Below are positions 34,133-43,896 of a stretch of DNA of 64,000 nt, in pieces. Made by a program: the position numbers and the translations under genes. Under the pieces are notes generated by a model, which saw only the letters and a list, made by a program, of their open reading frames with translations, was not told the origin of the DNA and did not search any database. The DNA is from Aphanomyces cochlioides (Eukaryota; Oomycota; Saprolegniomycetes; Saprolegniales; Verrucalvaceae), in contig JAHQRK010000019.1 in the NCBI GenBank assembly GCA_019828595.1, forward strand, positions 372,001 to 436,000. Direction: 5' to 3'. Each line of letters starts with the position of its first letter. Positions within the stretch are counted from its first letter, which is position 1.

Positions 34133-34279
34133 CTTCCCTGTGAGGTTGTCGAAAAGTATCAATTCATCAGCAAAGTATCAAAATTAGTATCAAAATACTA
34201 TCAATCGGACTTTCTATGCAGGTAAATTCTTTACTTTACCGAATAATGTTGAAATAAAACCACTCAACCAAAGTCCGCG
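34133..34279. promoter_or_regulatory. Bidirectional promoter with tandem AGTATCAA words
   Basis: This 147-bp gap separates two divergent start codons. It contains AGTATCAA at about 34154, 34174 and 34186, and a related CTATCAAT at about 34198, spaced 12-20 bp apart. No CCAAT or TCCGGA motif is present, unlike other promoters in the window. Confidence 0.5.
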
Positions 34280-35734
34280 ATGGCCAACGAGTCGACCGAG
34301 GAACCGAGCGGCCAGGAGGTCCCCAAGGACAAGATTGTGATTGACTACAAAGGACAAAAGGGGCGAGCTGCCCATGAGCGCAAACAGCTCAAGAAGGACG
34401 CCGAGACAGTCGAATCTGTGGAGCGCATGGCGATCTTGCAGCGAGGAATCCTCACCACATCTCGATTCTCGGCGGCCAACCTGCAACCCACACGACTCTG
34501 CCTCACAAGCAGCTCACTCGACAACGTTTCGTTTGCATATGCAAGTGGACGACAAGTTGTTGAAGCCCATGTCACGCTCGGACTCACTGAAGACGAGCGA
34601 GACAAAGTGACGCTGGGAACGCAAGGCATCAATATCTCCAACATTGTTGCGATGAAACCCATCGAGTCGACGCCACTCGTGAGCAATCCAGTGCACCACG
34701 CGGAGATTCAATCGATTGCTCGCAAAGGTATGACTTGACTCGATTGCCCTGATGAAACAACGAAACTGCAGACAATCTTGTCGCGTCCGTGGATGCCAAG
34801 GGCGCTGCAGTCGTGTATACCAAGAGCAGCAATTCCACCCATATTGGCGACGACGAAAGCGAATCAAGGAAGAAGCAACGCGTGGAAGCTTCCTTCTCAA
34901 GCCATGTGCTATCAAACTCGACGACGGCTGAAATCAGTTGGGCGGGCGTCGCCTTTGACCCGACTGCAAACCAAGTTGGTCATCTTCGCCACGGCAATCT
35001 TTGACCATCTTCTTCTAGGTCGTCACTGCCCACAGCTTGACGAAAATTCTGCGCTTTTACGACTACACGACAGGACAACTCACACATTCGCAGACGGCGT
35101 TGATGTCACCCGCTGCGTTGGCGTACTCGAGCAGCTCCTCGCTCGTTGTCGCCGAGTACAACCAAGTCGGCTTCCTTGTCTATTCCTTAGCTCATTCTTC
35201 CGCTGTAGATGTCCGTATGGGATGGCAAGAGCCACGAACGCATCGCCCGAGAAGGTCTGCCATCTCTCGGCTCGATCTACTCGGTCGCGTGGTCTCCCGA
35301 CGGCAATTCGATCGCGATTGGCGGTGAAGACAAGATCGCGTTCATTTACGACACTCGCAAGTGGAAGCTCCGTTCCTTGTTCGTGGCGTTCCATCTTGAC
35401 TGGATGGACTGATGGGTCTTGTAGGTGGCGATGTCCTCTTAAGTATGACTTGGCGTTCTTGTCGTTCTCCCCGACAGATCCAACGCTGTGCTACGTCGCG
35501 GGGTTGGACAACGAGCTCATGTGCGGCAAGTACGAAGGAAAGAAGCAAAAGTCGAACGAACCCAAGGAATACTCGCCGTCGATTCTGCAGATGAACCATC
35601 GGTTGGGTTTCCGCGGCGATTCACGCTGGATTGGCCTCGACGTGCTTGGTCAAGATGGACAAGACATGGCGCTTGGCATTTGCGAAGGCGGCAGCGCGTA
35701 CGCCGTCGCCCCCGCACAGCACATGGTCGGCTAG
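34280..35734 (+). CDS. WD40 beta-propeller protein, function unknown
   Basis: The start ATG 34280 (MANESTEEPSGQEVPKDKIV) is followed by a charged N-terminus. Introns at about 34728-34772, 34976-35019, 35165-35207 and 35380-35425 all keep the frame. WD-type strands include TKILRFYDYTTGQLTHSQT, MSVWDGKSHERIAREGLP, IYSVAWSPDGNSIAIGGEDK with IAFIYDTRKWK, and FLSFSPTDPTLCYVAGLDNE. Length is about 410 aa. The C-terminus (MALGICEGGSAYAVAPAQH) lies in the innermost part of the right arm region; a diverged second copy of it lies at 33002-33115. I cannot name the orthologue. Confidence 0.7.
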
Positions 35735-35740
35735 TTTAAA

Positions 35741-37921
35741 AGCAGCGCCGTCTACTTCGCTACCAAACTATATAACAAACGACAGCTCCATGAACACTCT
35801 CCGAAAATTTGGGCAGAGGAGGAAGAAATGAAGGGCCAGGGAGCATCCACACCCAGCAGCAAAGCTTGCTCTGCTCCTTCTTTCCTAGTGCGCTGTCGGG
35901 TGTCTTCTCGGTGGTTACGATAGTGACACTGGCGCGACTGTCCCCAGCCGTCCAATCCATCATTCAAGTCGTGGCTGCGGGAGACCGATAGACCTAGGGA
36001 GGACCACGCTAGACAACTTGAGCTCTTGCAAGTCGTCCTCCAGTGTCTCCAGAAGACGAGAGAGCTGCGTGGGCTCCAAGAGGAGCGCTCTTGGTAAGGA
36101 CAGGAACAGCGAGAACAAGTCCCAGGAGGACATTGAACCGTCGTGCTACTGCGTTCAGCTGGTCTTTCTTGGACAACGGCGATCGAGCTGTCTGTCCTCG
36201 CTCTCTCTCGCATCGTCTTCAGATTCATGAACGACATGCACTGTCTCGACAGTTCGTCACCGGTAGCTACTGCTGCGCTGTCATCGTCCACTTCAATCTG
36301 CTTCCGACATCTCTCTCTCGTGGCAATCCTACTGAGTTCGTCCACTCCTCCATAGCTAAGGATGTTGAGTCAAACATGCTCGAAGAAGAGCTTTCATCCC
36401 CTTGGCGACAATGACATGGATGGGCTTGAGAGGCGTGATCAAGAGCAAGGCTCTCTCATGGACACTCCAAGCAAGGGAATCCTGCTTTGTATGCAAGCAA
36501 GAGGACGACGACAACGATGACGCGTGGATACGTGCAGGAAAAGCACAGATAAGACCCGTGCAATGAGCTGATGCACGCCAAGGGTGGCATCCTTCATGTC
36601 TCGACCGTGTGTCATCAAGGTCCCATCAACGAATGTCACGTCTGTCATTAACCACACGACAGCACCAAGTCAGTCGATGGACATCTCGCTAGTGCCTCCA
36701 ACTCAACACGTCAGTCCATCGAGACCTCCTCTAGAAGCTTGTCTAGCTCGTAGTACGCTCGACTGGCTGTAGCATGCAGCCGCCGTGGGTCGTGATGGGT
36801 CGTCCGCCTCTGCGTTCAAAGTCATAGCTGGCTACCGTTGTCACCGATCATGCCATGCCCACTGTGTTGATTTTAATGGCTCTCTTACCACAGCGTCGAT
36901 GATGGAATCTACTCTTCCAAGCTGCTCTTTGAAGTGGATCGGTCGACGTCGTCTTGGCTTTGATCTTCTCACCAACGCAGGAGTTGGCTCTGATCGTCAT
37001 GAACAAGCTACCATCGACACCGTCGTCTGCTACGCCACACCATCTCGTCTATGGTAGCTTGGACATCACACCGTAGCTTCGACATTGTTACACCGCTGGC
37101 CAAGCTCTTTAGCTTTTGTTGTCGGTGGTTCGGCGATCACTCGACGTGTGGGACGACTACAAGGACACGATTGAATCATGGCAGACGACCTTGCTTGGTT
37201 CAAACACGGCTACTTACTGCAAAGCTGCTGCTGGTGCTACTGCTCGTGGCCACTCTGTCGACAATGTTCAAACTCTCTTCTGATCGTGATGCACTGCAAT
37301 ATGGCGACAACGGCAAGCTCTCTCTCATGCTGAGCCTCATTTCCAAATTCACCATGAACTTGACCAACTGGACCACCGCATCCAACATGCATGACATGCT
37401 CGAATGCGCCGACTGGAAATGCATCCAAGATGACGGCGACGTTGATATCAAGATCATCGACGACGCGCTCGACTTCCTCCACACGTCGCTGCCGTCCTTC
37501 CAAGCGTACACGACCCTCAATGCGTCGCCAACAACCGTCGAAGACATGCTTTTCACGGAGCTTCTCGTCATGGAGCCATTGCAAATCAAGGGGCGCAAAG
37601 TCAAAGAACTGACGCTCAAAGTTGAACCATCCACGGAGAGAGCGTCCTATTCCTGCGCGATCCAAGGCTGTCAAGTCAAGATGAGCCACCCCCGAGGCTG
37701 TTGCAAGAAGCACGGCGGCAAGAAACTCTGCGGCGTGGACAATTGCGGAAATGGAGCTCAGAAGGGCGGGTTTTGCATACGCCATGGCGGTGGCCATCGA
37801 TGCAGGGTCGAAGGTTGCAACAAAGCTGCGCAAACGCTCGGCAAATGCAAATCGCACGGCGGCGGCGTGCGTTGCAGCGTTCCTGGATGCAACAAAACGT
37901 CACAAGGCCATAAGAAATGCC
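35741..37921 (-). repeat. Right arm of the 2.18-kb inverted repeat
   Basis: This is the mirror image of 30821-33001. The arm begins seven bases after the WD40 stop codon and ends inside the WRKY19-like gene. Its first 1.3 kb (35741-37050) contains ORFs on both strands (up to 197 codons on the - strand, 35752-36345). Some are hydrophobic (LSGVFSVVTIVTLARLSP on +), but I can support no gene there. The arrangement WD40 to WRKY19-like, intact here and broken in the left arm, indicates this side is the original. Confidence 0.95.
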
Positions 37922-38130
37922 GTGTCCATGGTGGGGGCAAGCGCTGTTGCGTCGTCGGATGCATCAAAGGCGTTCAGAAAGGTGGCTTCTGTGCGGCCCA
38001 CTCCCCGGAAAAGCATGCTGTCTGCCCAATTCATCCTCATCGAGTCCGTGGCGACGACGAGGCCTCTCATTCCGTTCCCCGAGCATGCCCCGTGCACGAA
38101 ACAACGCGCAGACACCGCTCCAGCTCGTAA
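37051..38130 (+). CDS. WRKY19-like Cys/His-repeat protein with a hydrophobic segment
   Basis: The 359-codon frame starts at ATG 37051. It has a hydrophobic stretch at about residues 55-77 (LLTAKLLLVLLLVATLSTMF) and a middle region with acidic helices. About six tandem repeats of roughly 22-24 residues follow, of the form C-x4-C-x(6-10)-G-x-C-x2-H-G-G-G; examples are CRVEGCNKAAQTLGKCKSH and CSVPGCNKTSQGHKKCRVH. In oomycete genomes such proteins are usually labelled 'WRKY transcription factor 19-like' because the same repeat occurs in Arabidopsis WRKY19. There is no WRKY DNA-binding domain here. The Cys/His pattern suggests metal binding; function is unknown. The true N-terminus could differ if an intron precedes the hydrophobic segment. 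The gene converges on the FtsH-like gene with 51 bp between the ends. Confidence 0.7.
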   Translation: MVAWTSHRSFDIVTPLAKLFSFCCRWFGDHSTCGTTTRTRLNHGRRPCLVQTRLLTAKLLLVLLLVATLSTMFKLSSDRDALQYGDNGKLSLMLSLISKFTMNLTNWTTASNMHDMLECADWKCIQDDGDVDIKIIDDALDFLHTSLPSFQAYTTLNASPTTVEDMLFTELLVMEPLQIKGRKVKELTLKVEPSTERASYSCAIQGCQVKMSHPRGCCKKHGGKKLCGVDNCGNGAQKGGFCIRHGGGHRCRVEGCNKAAQTLGKCKSHGGGVRCSVPGCNKTSQGHKKCRVHGGGKRCCVVGCIKGVQKGGFCAAHSPEKHAVCPIHPHRVRGDDEASHSVPRACPVHETTRRHRSSS

Positions 38131-38181
38131 TCTTCATCTTCATATCTGTTAATGCTTAAAACATGTTGCTTCGTCTTGCTT

Positions 38182-39769
38182 CTAAATGACTGAACCGTAC
38201 GCGGTCGTAGCTTGCAGGCTATCGCCTGAGCGCGCCATCGCCATGAGAAAGTGATCCATTTGGACACTGGTGTCGCCCGTGCGGACGGCCATGAGCGCTG
38301 CTTCATTCACAAGACAGGCGAGCTGCGCCCCTGACGCCCCCTCGAGCTGTCGATTGGCAGCGAGCTCTTTGATGGACACGCTAGAATGCAGTCGAATGCG
38401 CTTGACATGGACGTGGAGGATCGCTTCCCGACCTGTGGCGTCAGGAAGACCAACAAAGACATGGCGATCAAAGCGACCAGGTCGAAGCAAAGCTGGGTCA
38501 AGCACCTAGAGTATGCACTTCATCAGGCTATGAGCTGCAATTCCCGTTGTACATGGGGACGATTCGTCGCTGCAATCACAAGCACGCCTTCAGTGTGGCC
38601 CTCAAAGCCATCCATTTCAGTCAGGAGCTGGTTGAGCGTTTGTTCGCGCTCGTCGTTTGAATTCAACCCACCACGAGCTTTGGCTACACATAACATATTA
38701 GCTAAAGATGGACAAGAAGGCTACCCAAGGCATCGATTTCATCGATGAAGATGATGCATTTGGCATGCTGCGACGCTTGAGTAAAGAGATCTCGGACACG
38801 AGAAGCGCCACGACCGACGAGCATCTCAACGAAATCCGAGGCAGAACAAAAGAGAAACGGAACGCCAGCTTCAGCAGCGACAGCACGAGCAAGCATGGTT
38901 TTGCCTGTGCCAGAGGGTCCGCAAAGAAGCACACCCTACAACCAAGTCAGAAAGGTTGTAAAGCTTGTGCACCTTTGGAATCTTCGCGCCGATGGCTTCG
39001 TATCGATGAGGACGTTTGAGAAAGTCGACGATTTCTTCTGTAACGATGTCGTCAATGCCAGTATGATGAGACGACGTACCAAGTTCTTGCTTCGCAGCGT
39101 CAATACCCGCAATGTCTGCAAATGAAATGCGTGTTTGGTTGGGGGTCTTGAGCTTCCCCCGCGTGTGGCCATCCTTTGCAACACCATCATTGCCACCTCC
39201 AACCATTCCTTGCAACATGCGATATGTGAGCGCCAAGTAGCTGTGGATAAGGTTGTGACTTTGACATGAAATGACGAGTTTACATGATGGGAACTGCCGT
39301 CAAAAGCACCGGCAATGAACGTTTGACTAATGACGGCTGCATCGTTCCAAATTCCACATTACTCTGGCGCAGGATGTCCAAAATGTACGTTTGATCTGTC
39401 TGCGGTGGGACTAAAATCCTATATCCCAATGTGAGCACTCCTGTCCACAGGCCGTTATCGCCTTACCTATACGAGATGACGCCATTCTGCAAAGCTTGCT
39501 TCAAGGAAACCTTCAAACACATTACGAAGACCACCAAGATAGGTTCGTACTTGAAAAAACTCGGCTGCAAGCTGGACTTGGGCGACGTTGTTCTCTGCAA
39601 TGTGCTTGAGAAACGTGCTAAAGAGAAGCGTCGGGCGTGGTCTTCCCGCCGCCATTCGTCGGAAAAATCCCACTGATGCAAGTATACACAAGAGAGCGTA
39701 CGTCTTCCAGTTGACGCGCCGCACTCCGCTTTCCCACAGGGCGCGCAGTGCACCGAGAAGTTTTGCCAT
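38182..39769 (-). CDS. FtsH-like AAA+ protein without the M41 protease domain
   Basis: ATG 39769 ([20 protein letters not shown]) precedes a membrane helix ([13 protein letters not shown]) and an FtsH-type extracellular segment ([19 protein letters not shown]). After three to four short introns comes the AAA+ module. It starts [16 protein letters not shown], then Walker A GPSGTGKT (about 38.9 kb), the FtsH pore-loop context [19 protein letters not shown] and Walker [12 protein letters not shown]. The second region of homology and arginine finger follow ([19 protein letters not shown]), and lid helices end in [20 protein letters not shown]. The protein then stops at 38182. There is no HEXXH zinc-protease domain, and only 51 bp to the next gene. 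It resembles protease-dead FtsH relatives that act as unfoldases; a mitochondrial or other organelle inner-membrane location is inference. Confidence 0.8.
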
Positions 39770-41156
39770 GTTGATGATTGCTCAACAATCAATCACATCG
39801 ATAGTAAAAATGAACACTATTTAACTATAAAATTAACCGGATGACCGGATAACACAGAAACATTTATTTTGACTCCCATAATTTATGAAGTATTACATTA
39901 GACAGGCTACTTATTCGCTGATGCTTTTTTGCATGGGGAGTCGACGATCGTGAGGTTGACATTGTACACAGAGCCGCCACTGCCATGGCCTGTCTTCGCA
40001 CTTGGACGACGCGCATTTGACGCAAATATTTCACCTCAGCGAAGTAAACAATGTCACGATTTGAGATCACGCTTTGGTCGCTTCAAATGTACTACCGCTG
40101 TAGTATCCTCGTACATTGTACTACAAGGTGTACGCCTGGTACTTTGGGTATCTTCTGTCTCACGTCTTTGAGTTCGCATCCAATTGACGATGGTACAGAG
40201 TATTCAACCGCTTTCGATGTCGATCGACGGACCTCTCGATGAGCACAAAAGCTCCATCATGCGGAATACTCTCGCTCTTGGCCCACGGAGTCTTGGTGGC
40301 AGAGTCACGTGATCAATGCGAACGTTCTACTGAGCCACATGGACTACTGGCTCCAAGAGTACGTCACATATTCAAACAGCGCTTGGTACAGACGTTCAAC
40401 ACCAAGCTGAGCTTTTTTGACAATGTGGGACACCACTGCCTTGGCCAGGTTGCGTGCTTGAGCTGCGACTTACGTCATGGTTGACCAATCTCCCACACAC
40501 AAAGAAGCATCGACAATGCGGACTATCTCAAGACCCCATCGCATAAAGAAGCTTCTTCACACACGCGGGCGAACAAACGCTCAGCTGCCAAGACATTGCA
40601 GTGGATGCAAGCTTCTTCCATCCATTTCCGCTGCGTGTCTTCACATGGATGCGCGACTACTTTCGTCCTTGTCGATCAAGTGGCTCTCTCCAACATGTCA
40701 TATTCATTTGCGCCTGTCTTGTGCAGACCAGTATCATCTTGACATCATCAGGATGATCCAGCCAGATCTCCTGTCTCTGAAGGTCTTGTCGGTTGATTGT
40801 AGCATCTTTATGTATCCAAATTCAACCGAGGCTATGGCTCAAGCAGCAAGCGCTGTGAAGACCATATTGAGCGCATCCTGAGCCTCTGCCTTGGATCGGC
40901 ATACAGGAAATGCCCGAGCTTGGACGTACGCATCCAGATGGTCGTGTTGACTAAGATGCCATCCATGTAACTGTGTAAAATAACCAACTTCGTCCCTCCA
41001 TCCAGAGTGTTTGAAATCCACTGGCGTGTCCTTCTATCAAGTAATCCATCCCTCGATAGTAGATCCCATACAATTCACAAGATAAATTGCTAATCGCGGG
41101 TCTGATTCCGGCTCTTGTATTGGAAAAAGCATATTTCCTTTCGCCGCATCGGCACC
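39770..41156. other. Intergenic with FtsH-like promoter and unresolved coding fragments
   Basis: TTAACCGGATGACCGGATAAC lies at 39833-39853, about 65-85 bp upstream of the FtsH-like start. Further right are coding-like fragments I could not assemble. One on the - strand ends near 39904 (GHGSGGSVYNVNLTIVDSPC). Another - strand piece at about 40350-40470 reads ARNLAKAVVSHIVKKAQLG. A + strand stretch at 40650-40970 looks LRR-like (DLLSLKVLSVDC, then ILSLCLGSAYRKCPSLDVRI). These may be one or two decayed or multi-exon genes. Confidence 0.4.
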
Positions 41157-42275
41157 ATGCTACTGGTCGGCGTCGGCCACACCAAAGCGCTCGCCGCGCT
41201 AGACGATGTGATTAATGGAACAAACGACACTGCTGCGCCAAAGAATTCGCCCGTACCAACGCCAAAACCTACCACAACTTCACCTCCTCCTTCACCTCCG
41301 ACGACGACAGAGACGACGACAGTCTTGCCACCGACACATGAACCAACGCCATCACCACCACCAACTACAACGCTGGAACCCACACCGCCACCAACGACAA
41401 CTATTATCACAACGACTGTAGCGCCTACCACGACTTTACCTCCAACGCCAATGCCAACCCCAGTGACGACACCCAAACCAACTAACACCACTATCCCAAC
41501 CACCACAATTGTCTTTACACCTTCTCCGATTCCACCGACTGAACCACCACCTGGGACGCCAGCTCCTGAAACCTCAACTGAAATTGCTTCGTCGTTACCA
41601 CCTGCCTCAACTGTTGTTGCAAATACCAACGCCGGAAACAAAGAGGAGTCTTTGAGTGGAGGAGCCATGGCATGTATCGTCATCGGCTCGCTTATCGTTG
41701 TGTGTGTGGCGGTAATCGTCGTCTTGAGGCGACGCCAAGCGCAAAAGAAGCGACCCTCGGACAAACAACGATCTGGCGCAGCTCGAACGACACAATATTC
41801 GGTTGAAGGTGGTGGTGTCGCCATGATTGATATGACTTCTCCACATCATGTCTACAAGCACAAGTCTCCCGTGCCTGTACTCAGCCTGCGTCACTACGAC
41901 GCTTCTGGCTTGATGTCACCAAAGGAAGATTCCATCCGATCTGATCATGCACCGACGATATCAAGCAGCTACACGATGTTCCATCGACAACCCAGCGATT
42001 CCATCGACTCTTATCAGCCCAGCCCACACCGCAATATGTACCGCGACATGATGTCCCCTGCAACAACCATGTCGCCCTCACGTCCATCGAGTATGATGCT
42101 GTCGGACCAAATGTCCCCTGGATCGAGACATCTGCGCAGCGATCTTTCATCGTTCAGCATCAACTTCAGTCGTGTCAGTAGCATGTCAGCTATGGGCCCA
42201 CACACCTCGCATTTGCTTCGCAACAGCGACGACTTGTCGGTCTACAGCGACCGCACCTCCGAAACCACCTTATAG
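41157..42275 (+). CDS. Mucin-like type I membrane protein
   Basis: ATG 41157 (MLLVGVGHTKALAALDDVIN) gives a short hydrophobic leader; a fuller signal peptide could come from an upstream exon. Residues about 20-165 are almost wholly Thr/Pro/Ser (PTPKPTTTSPPPSPPTTTE), a dense O-glycosylation target. One membrane helix (GAMACIVIGSLIVVCVAVIV) and a basic stop-transfer RRRQAQKKR follow. The cytosolic tail of about 175 residues is rich in Ser-Pro and Tyr motifs (SMMLSDQMSPGSRHLRS). The shape is that of a cell-surface stalk with a regulated tail, such as a wall-integrity sensor; that role is inference. A second gene of similar design lies at 48366-49646. Confidence 0.75.
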   Translation: MLLVGVGHTKALAALDDVINGTNDTAAPKNSPVPTPKPTTTSPPPSPPTTTETTTVLPPTHEPTPSPPPTTTLEPTPPPTTTIITTTVAPTTTLPPTPMPTPVTTPKPTNTTIPTTTIVFTPSPIPPTEPPPGTPAPETSTEIASSLPPASTVVANTNAGNKEESLSGGAMACIVIGSLIVVCVAVIVVLRRRQAQKKRPSDKQRSGAARTTQYSVEGGGVAMIDMTSPHHVYKHKSPVPVLSLRHYDASGLMSPKEDSIRSDHAPTISSSYTMFHRQPSDSIDSYQPSPHRNMYRDMMSPATTMSPSRPSSMMLSDQMSPGSRHLRSDLSSFSINFSRVSSMSAMGPHTSHLLRNSDDLSVYSDRTSETTL

Positions 42276-42744
42276 AGATTAGGAAGATAGAATTACTAAT
42301 TTAACCATATAAATGCCCCAATCACACCACAATCGCGAGGTTGCCATGGATTCCTCCACTATTTCCTCTGCGTTGGCGTGGATATGATCCAAGAGCCATC
42401 CTCTACTGCGAACATGCGCAAGTTGCGCATCGTCCAGGGGCAATTATTTATTGTAACTAATGTGAATGTATCCGGAGTATCCGGATAAACGATAGACAGA
42501 GTAAACTTCCTATTTCTGCTTTCATCATTGCTGGAATGATCCTCAAATCCGTGAACACCTTTAGATTTGTCATTGATAATCATTGCCTCGCGTCGAGATT
42601 ATTGCAAATTAAGAGAGTAAACAGAATGGACGCCATTCTGCAAAGCCCAAACAAATTGAAAGTACAGTTTATTATCCGGACAAGGGTAGTTTTATCCGGA
42701 TTTATTGAACTGAACCATGATTGGATAAAAAATTTCAATACAAA
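42276..42744. promoter_or_regulatory. BUB3 promoter with four TCCGGA motifs and an ATTGG box
   Basis: TATCCGGAGTATCCGGATAA is at 42469-42488, TTATCCGGA at 42672-42680, and TTATCCGGAT at 42692-42701. A GATTGGAT box follows at about 42719. The proximal pair lies 45-75 bp and the ATTGG box about 25 bp upstream of the BUB3 start. Confidence 0.6.
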
Positions 42745-43896
42745 ATGAGCGGACTGGTGGAAGAGATCCAATTGATCCCCGCGCCATCAGACGGCATTAG
42801 CTGCGTGCGATTCAGTCCTGATACGTCTGACTTGCTTCTTGTGAGCTCGTGGGATAGTACTCTCAGCCTCTACGATGTGCCCAGCAATCGGTTGCGATTG
42901 AAAGCAGAAGTTGGCAATCCTTTGCTGTCGTGTACATTTGACCCAGATCGAACAAGAGCGTTCAGCGGTGGACTCCATGGCGCCGTGGCACAATACGACT
43001 TGGAGCAAAACTCGACCAATCCTAATGTGCTAGGATCTCACGAAAAGGGCGTTGCACACATCCGATATTCTCAATCGACAAATCAAGTATTTTCTGGCTC
43101 ATGGGATGGAAATGTTTCGGGATGGGACCCAAAGGCCAACACAAAAGCGCCGACAATGCAACTCAAGCAGTCTGGGAAGGTCTATGCTATGTCTCTCCAT
43201 GAGCACCTTTTGGTAGTTGGCACATCCACGAAACAGATCGCTCTCTACGACATTCGCCGTGGTGGTGATCCAATTCGAGAGATGGAGTCTCCCCTCAAGT
43301 ATCAAATTCGATGCATTGAGCTTTTTCCCGATGGCCAAGGTATGTGAAAGATTTGAAGTTGCTCATGTCGAAATCATCTCTTCGCAGGATTCGTGATTGG
43401 ATCAACTGAAGGTCGTGTCGCGCTCGAATATGTCGATCCAAATCGCAAGGGATATAGTTTCCGTTGCCATAGGGAGAAAATCTCCGAGACCGAGACTTAT
43501 GTATTTCCGATCAATGCTGTCGCGTTCCATCGTCAATTTGGAACCTTTGCCACAGGCGGATGCGATGGCATTATCAACGTTTGGGATGGCGAAAACAAGA
43601 AGCGCATCAATCAATTCGTCAAAGATCAGGCGACCAAATATCCGACAAGGTACTTGCTTCCTCTTGCTGACGGCGTCACTGCTTGCTGTAGCATCGCCTC
43701 GATGGATTTCAATCACGATGGTACTCGTCTTGCCATTGCGTCATCGTATACGTTTGAAGAAGGTGAAAAAGAGTTCGTCGAGAGTCTCCTCCCGTTTCCT
43801 CATATGTGATATTATTCTAGTCATCCTGAAGATGCAATTTTCGTCCGCACGATCCACGAAGCTGACGTCCGGCCAAAGAAGAAAGCAGCAGCTTAG
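42745..43896 (+). CDS. BUB3: BUB3 spindle-checkpoint WD40 protein
   Basis: ATG 42745 (MSGLVEEIQLIPAPSDGISC) opens a seven-bladed WD40 propeller with BUB3-specific sequence: LLVSSWDSTLSLYDV, GAVAQYDLEQN, FSGSWDGNVSGWDPK, ESPLKYQIRCIELFPDGQG, then after an intron STEGRVALEYVDP and FPINAVAFHRQFGTFATGGC. Introns lie at about 43341-43387, 43650-43692 and 43772-43820; the last uses a GTTCGT donor and restores HPEDAIFVRTIHEADVRPKK. TAG ends the gene at 43896. BUB3 binds phosphorylated kinetochore MELT repeats and recruits BUB1/BUBR1. It can also take part in mRNA export as RAE1-type relatives do, but the HPEDAIFVR tail fits BUB3. Confidence 0.92.

Noticed and set aside
35752..36345. 197-codon ORF present in both arms of the inverted repeat
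   Set aside because: Composition is Ser/Arg/Cys-rich with no motif. Its identity in both arms follows from DNA identity and is not evidence of selection on protein.
41090..41824. 244-codon - strand ORF with Gly/Val repeats
   Set aside because: It is the antisense shadow of the Thr/Pro-rich stalk of the mucin-like gene at 41157-42275.
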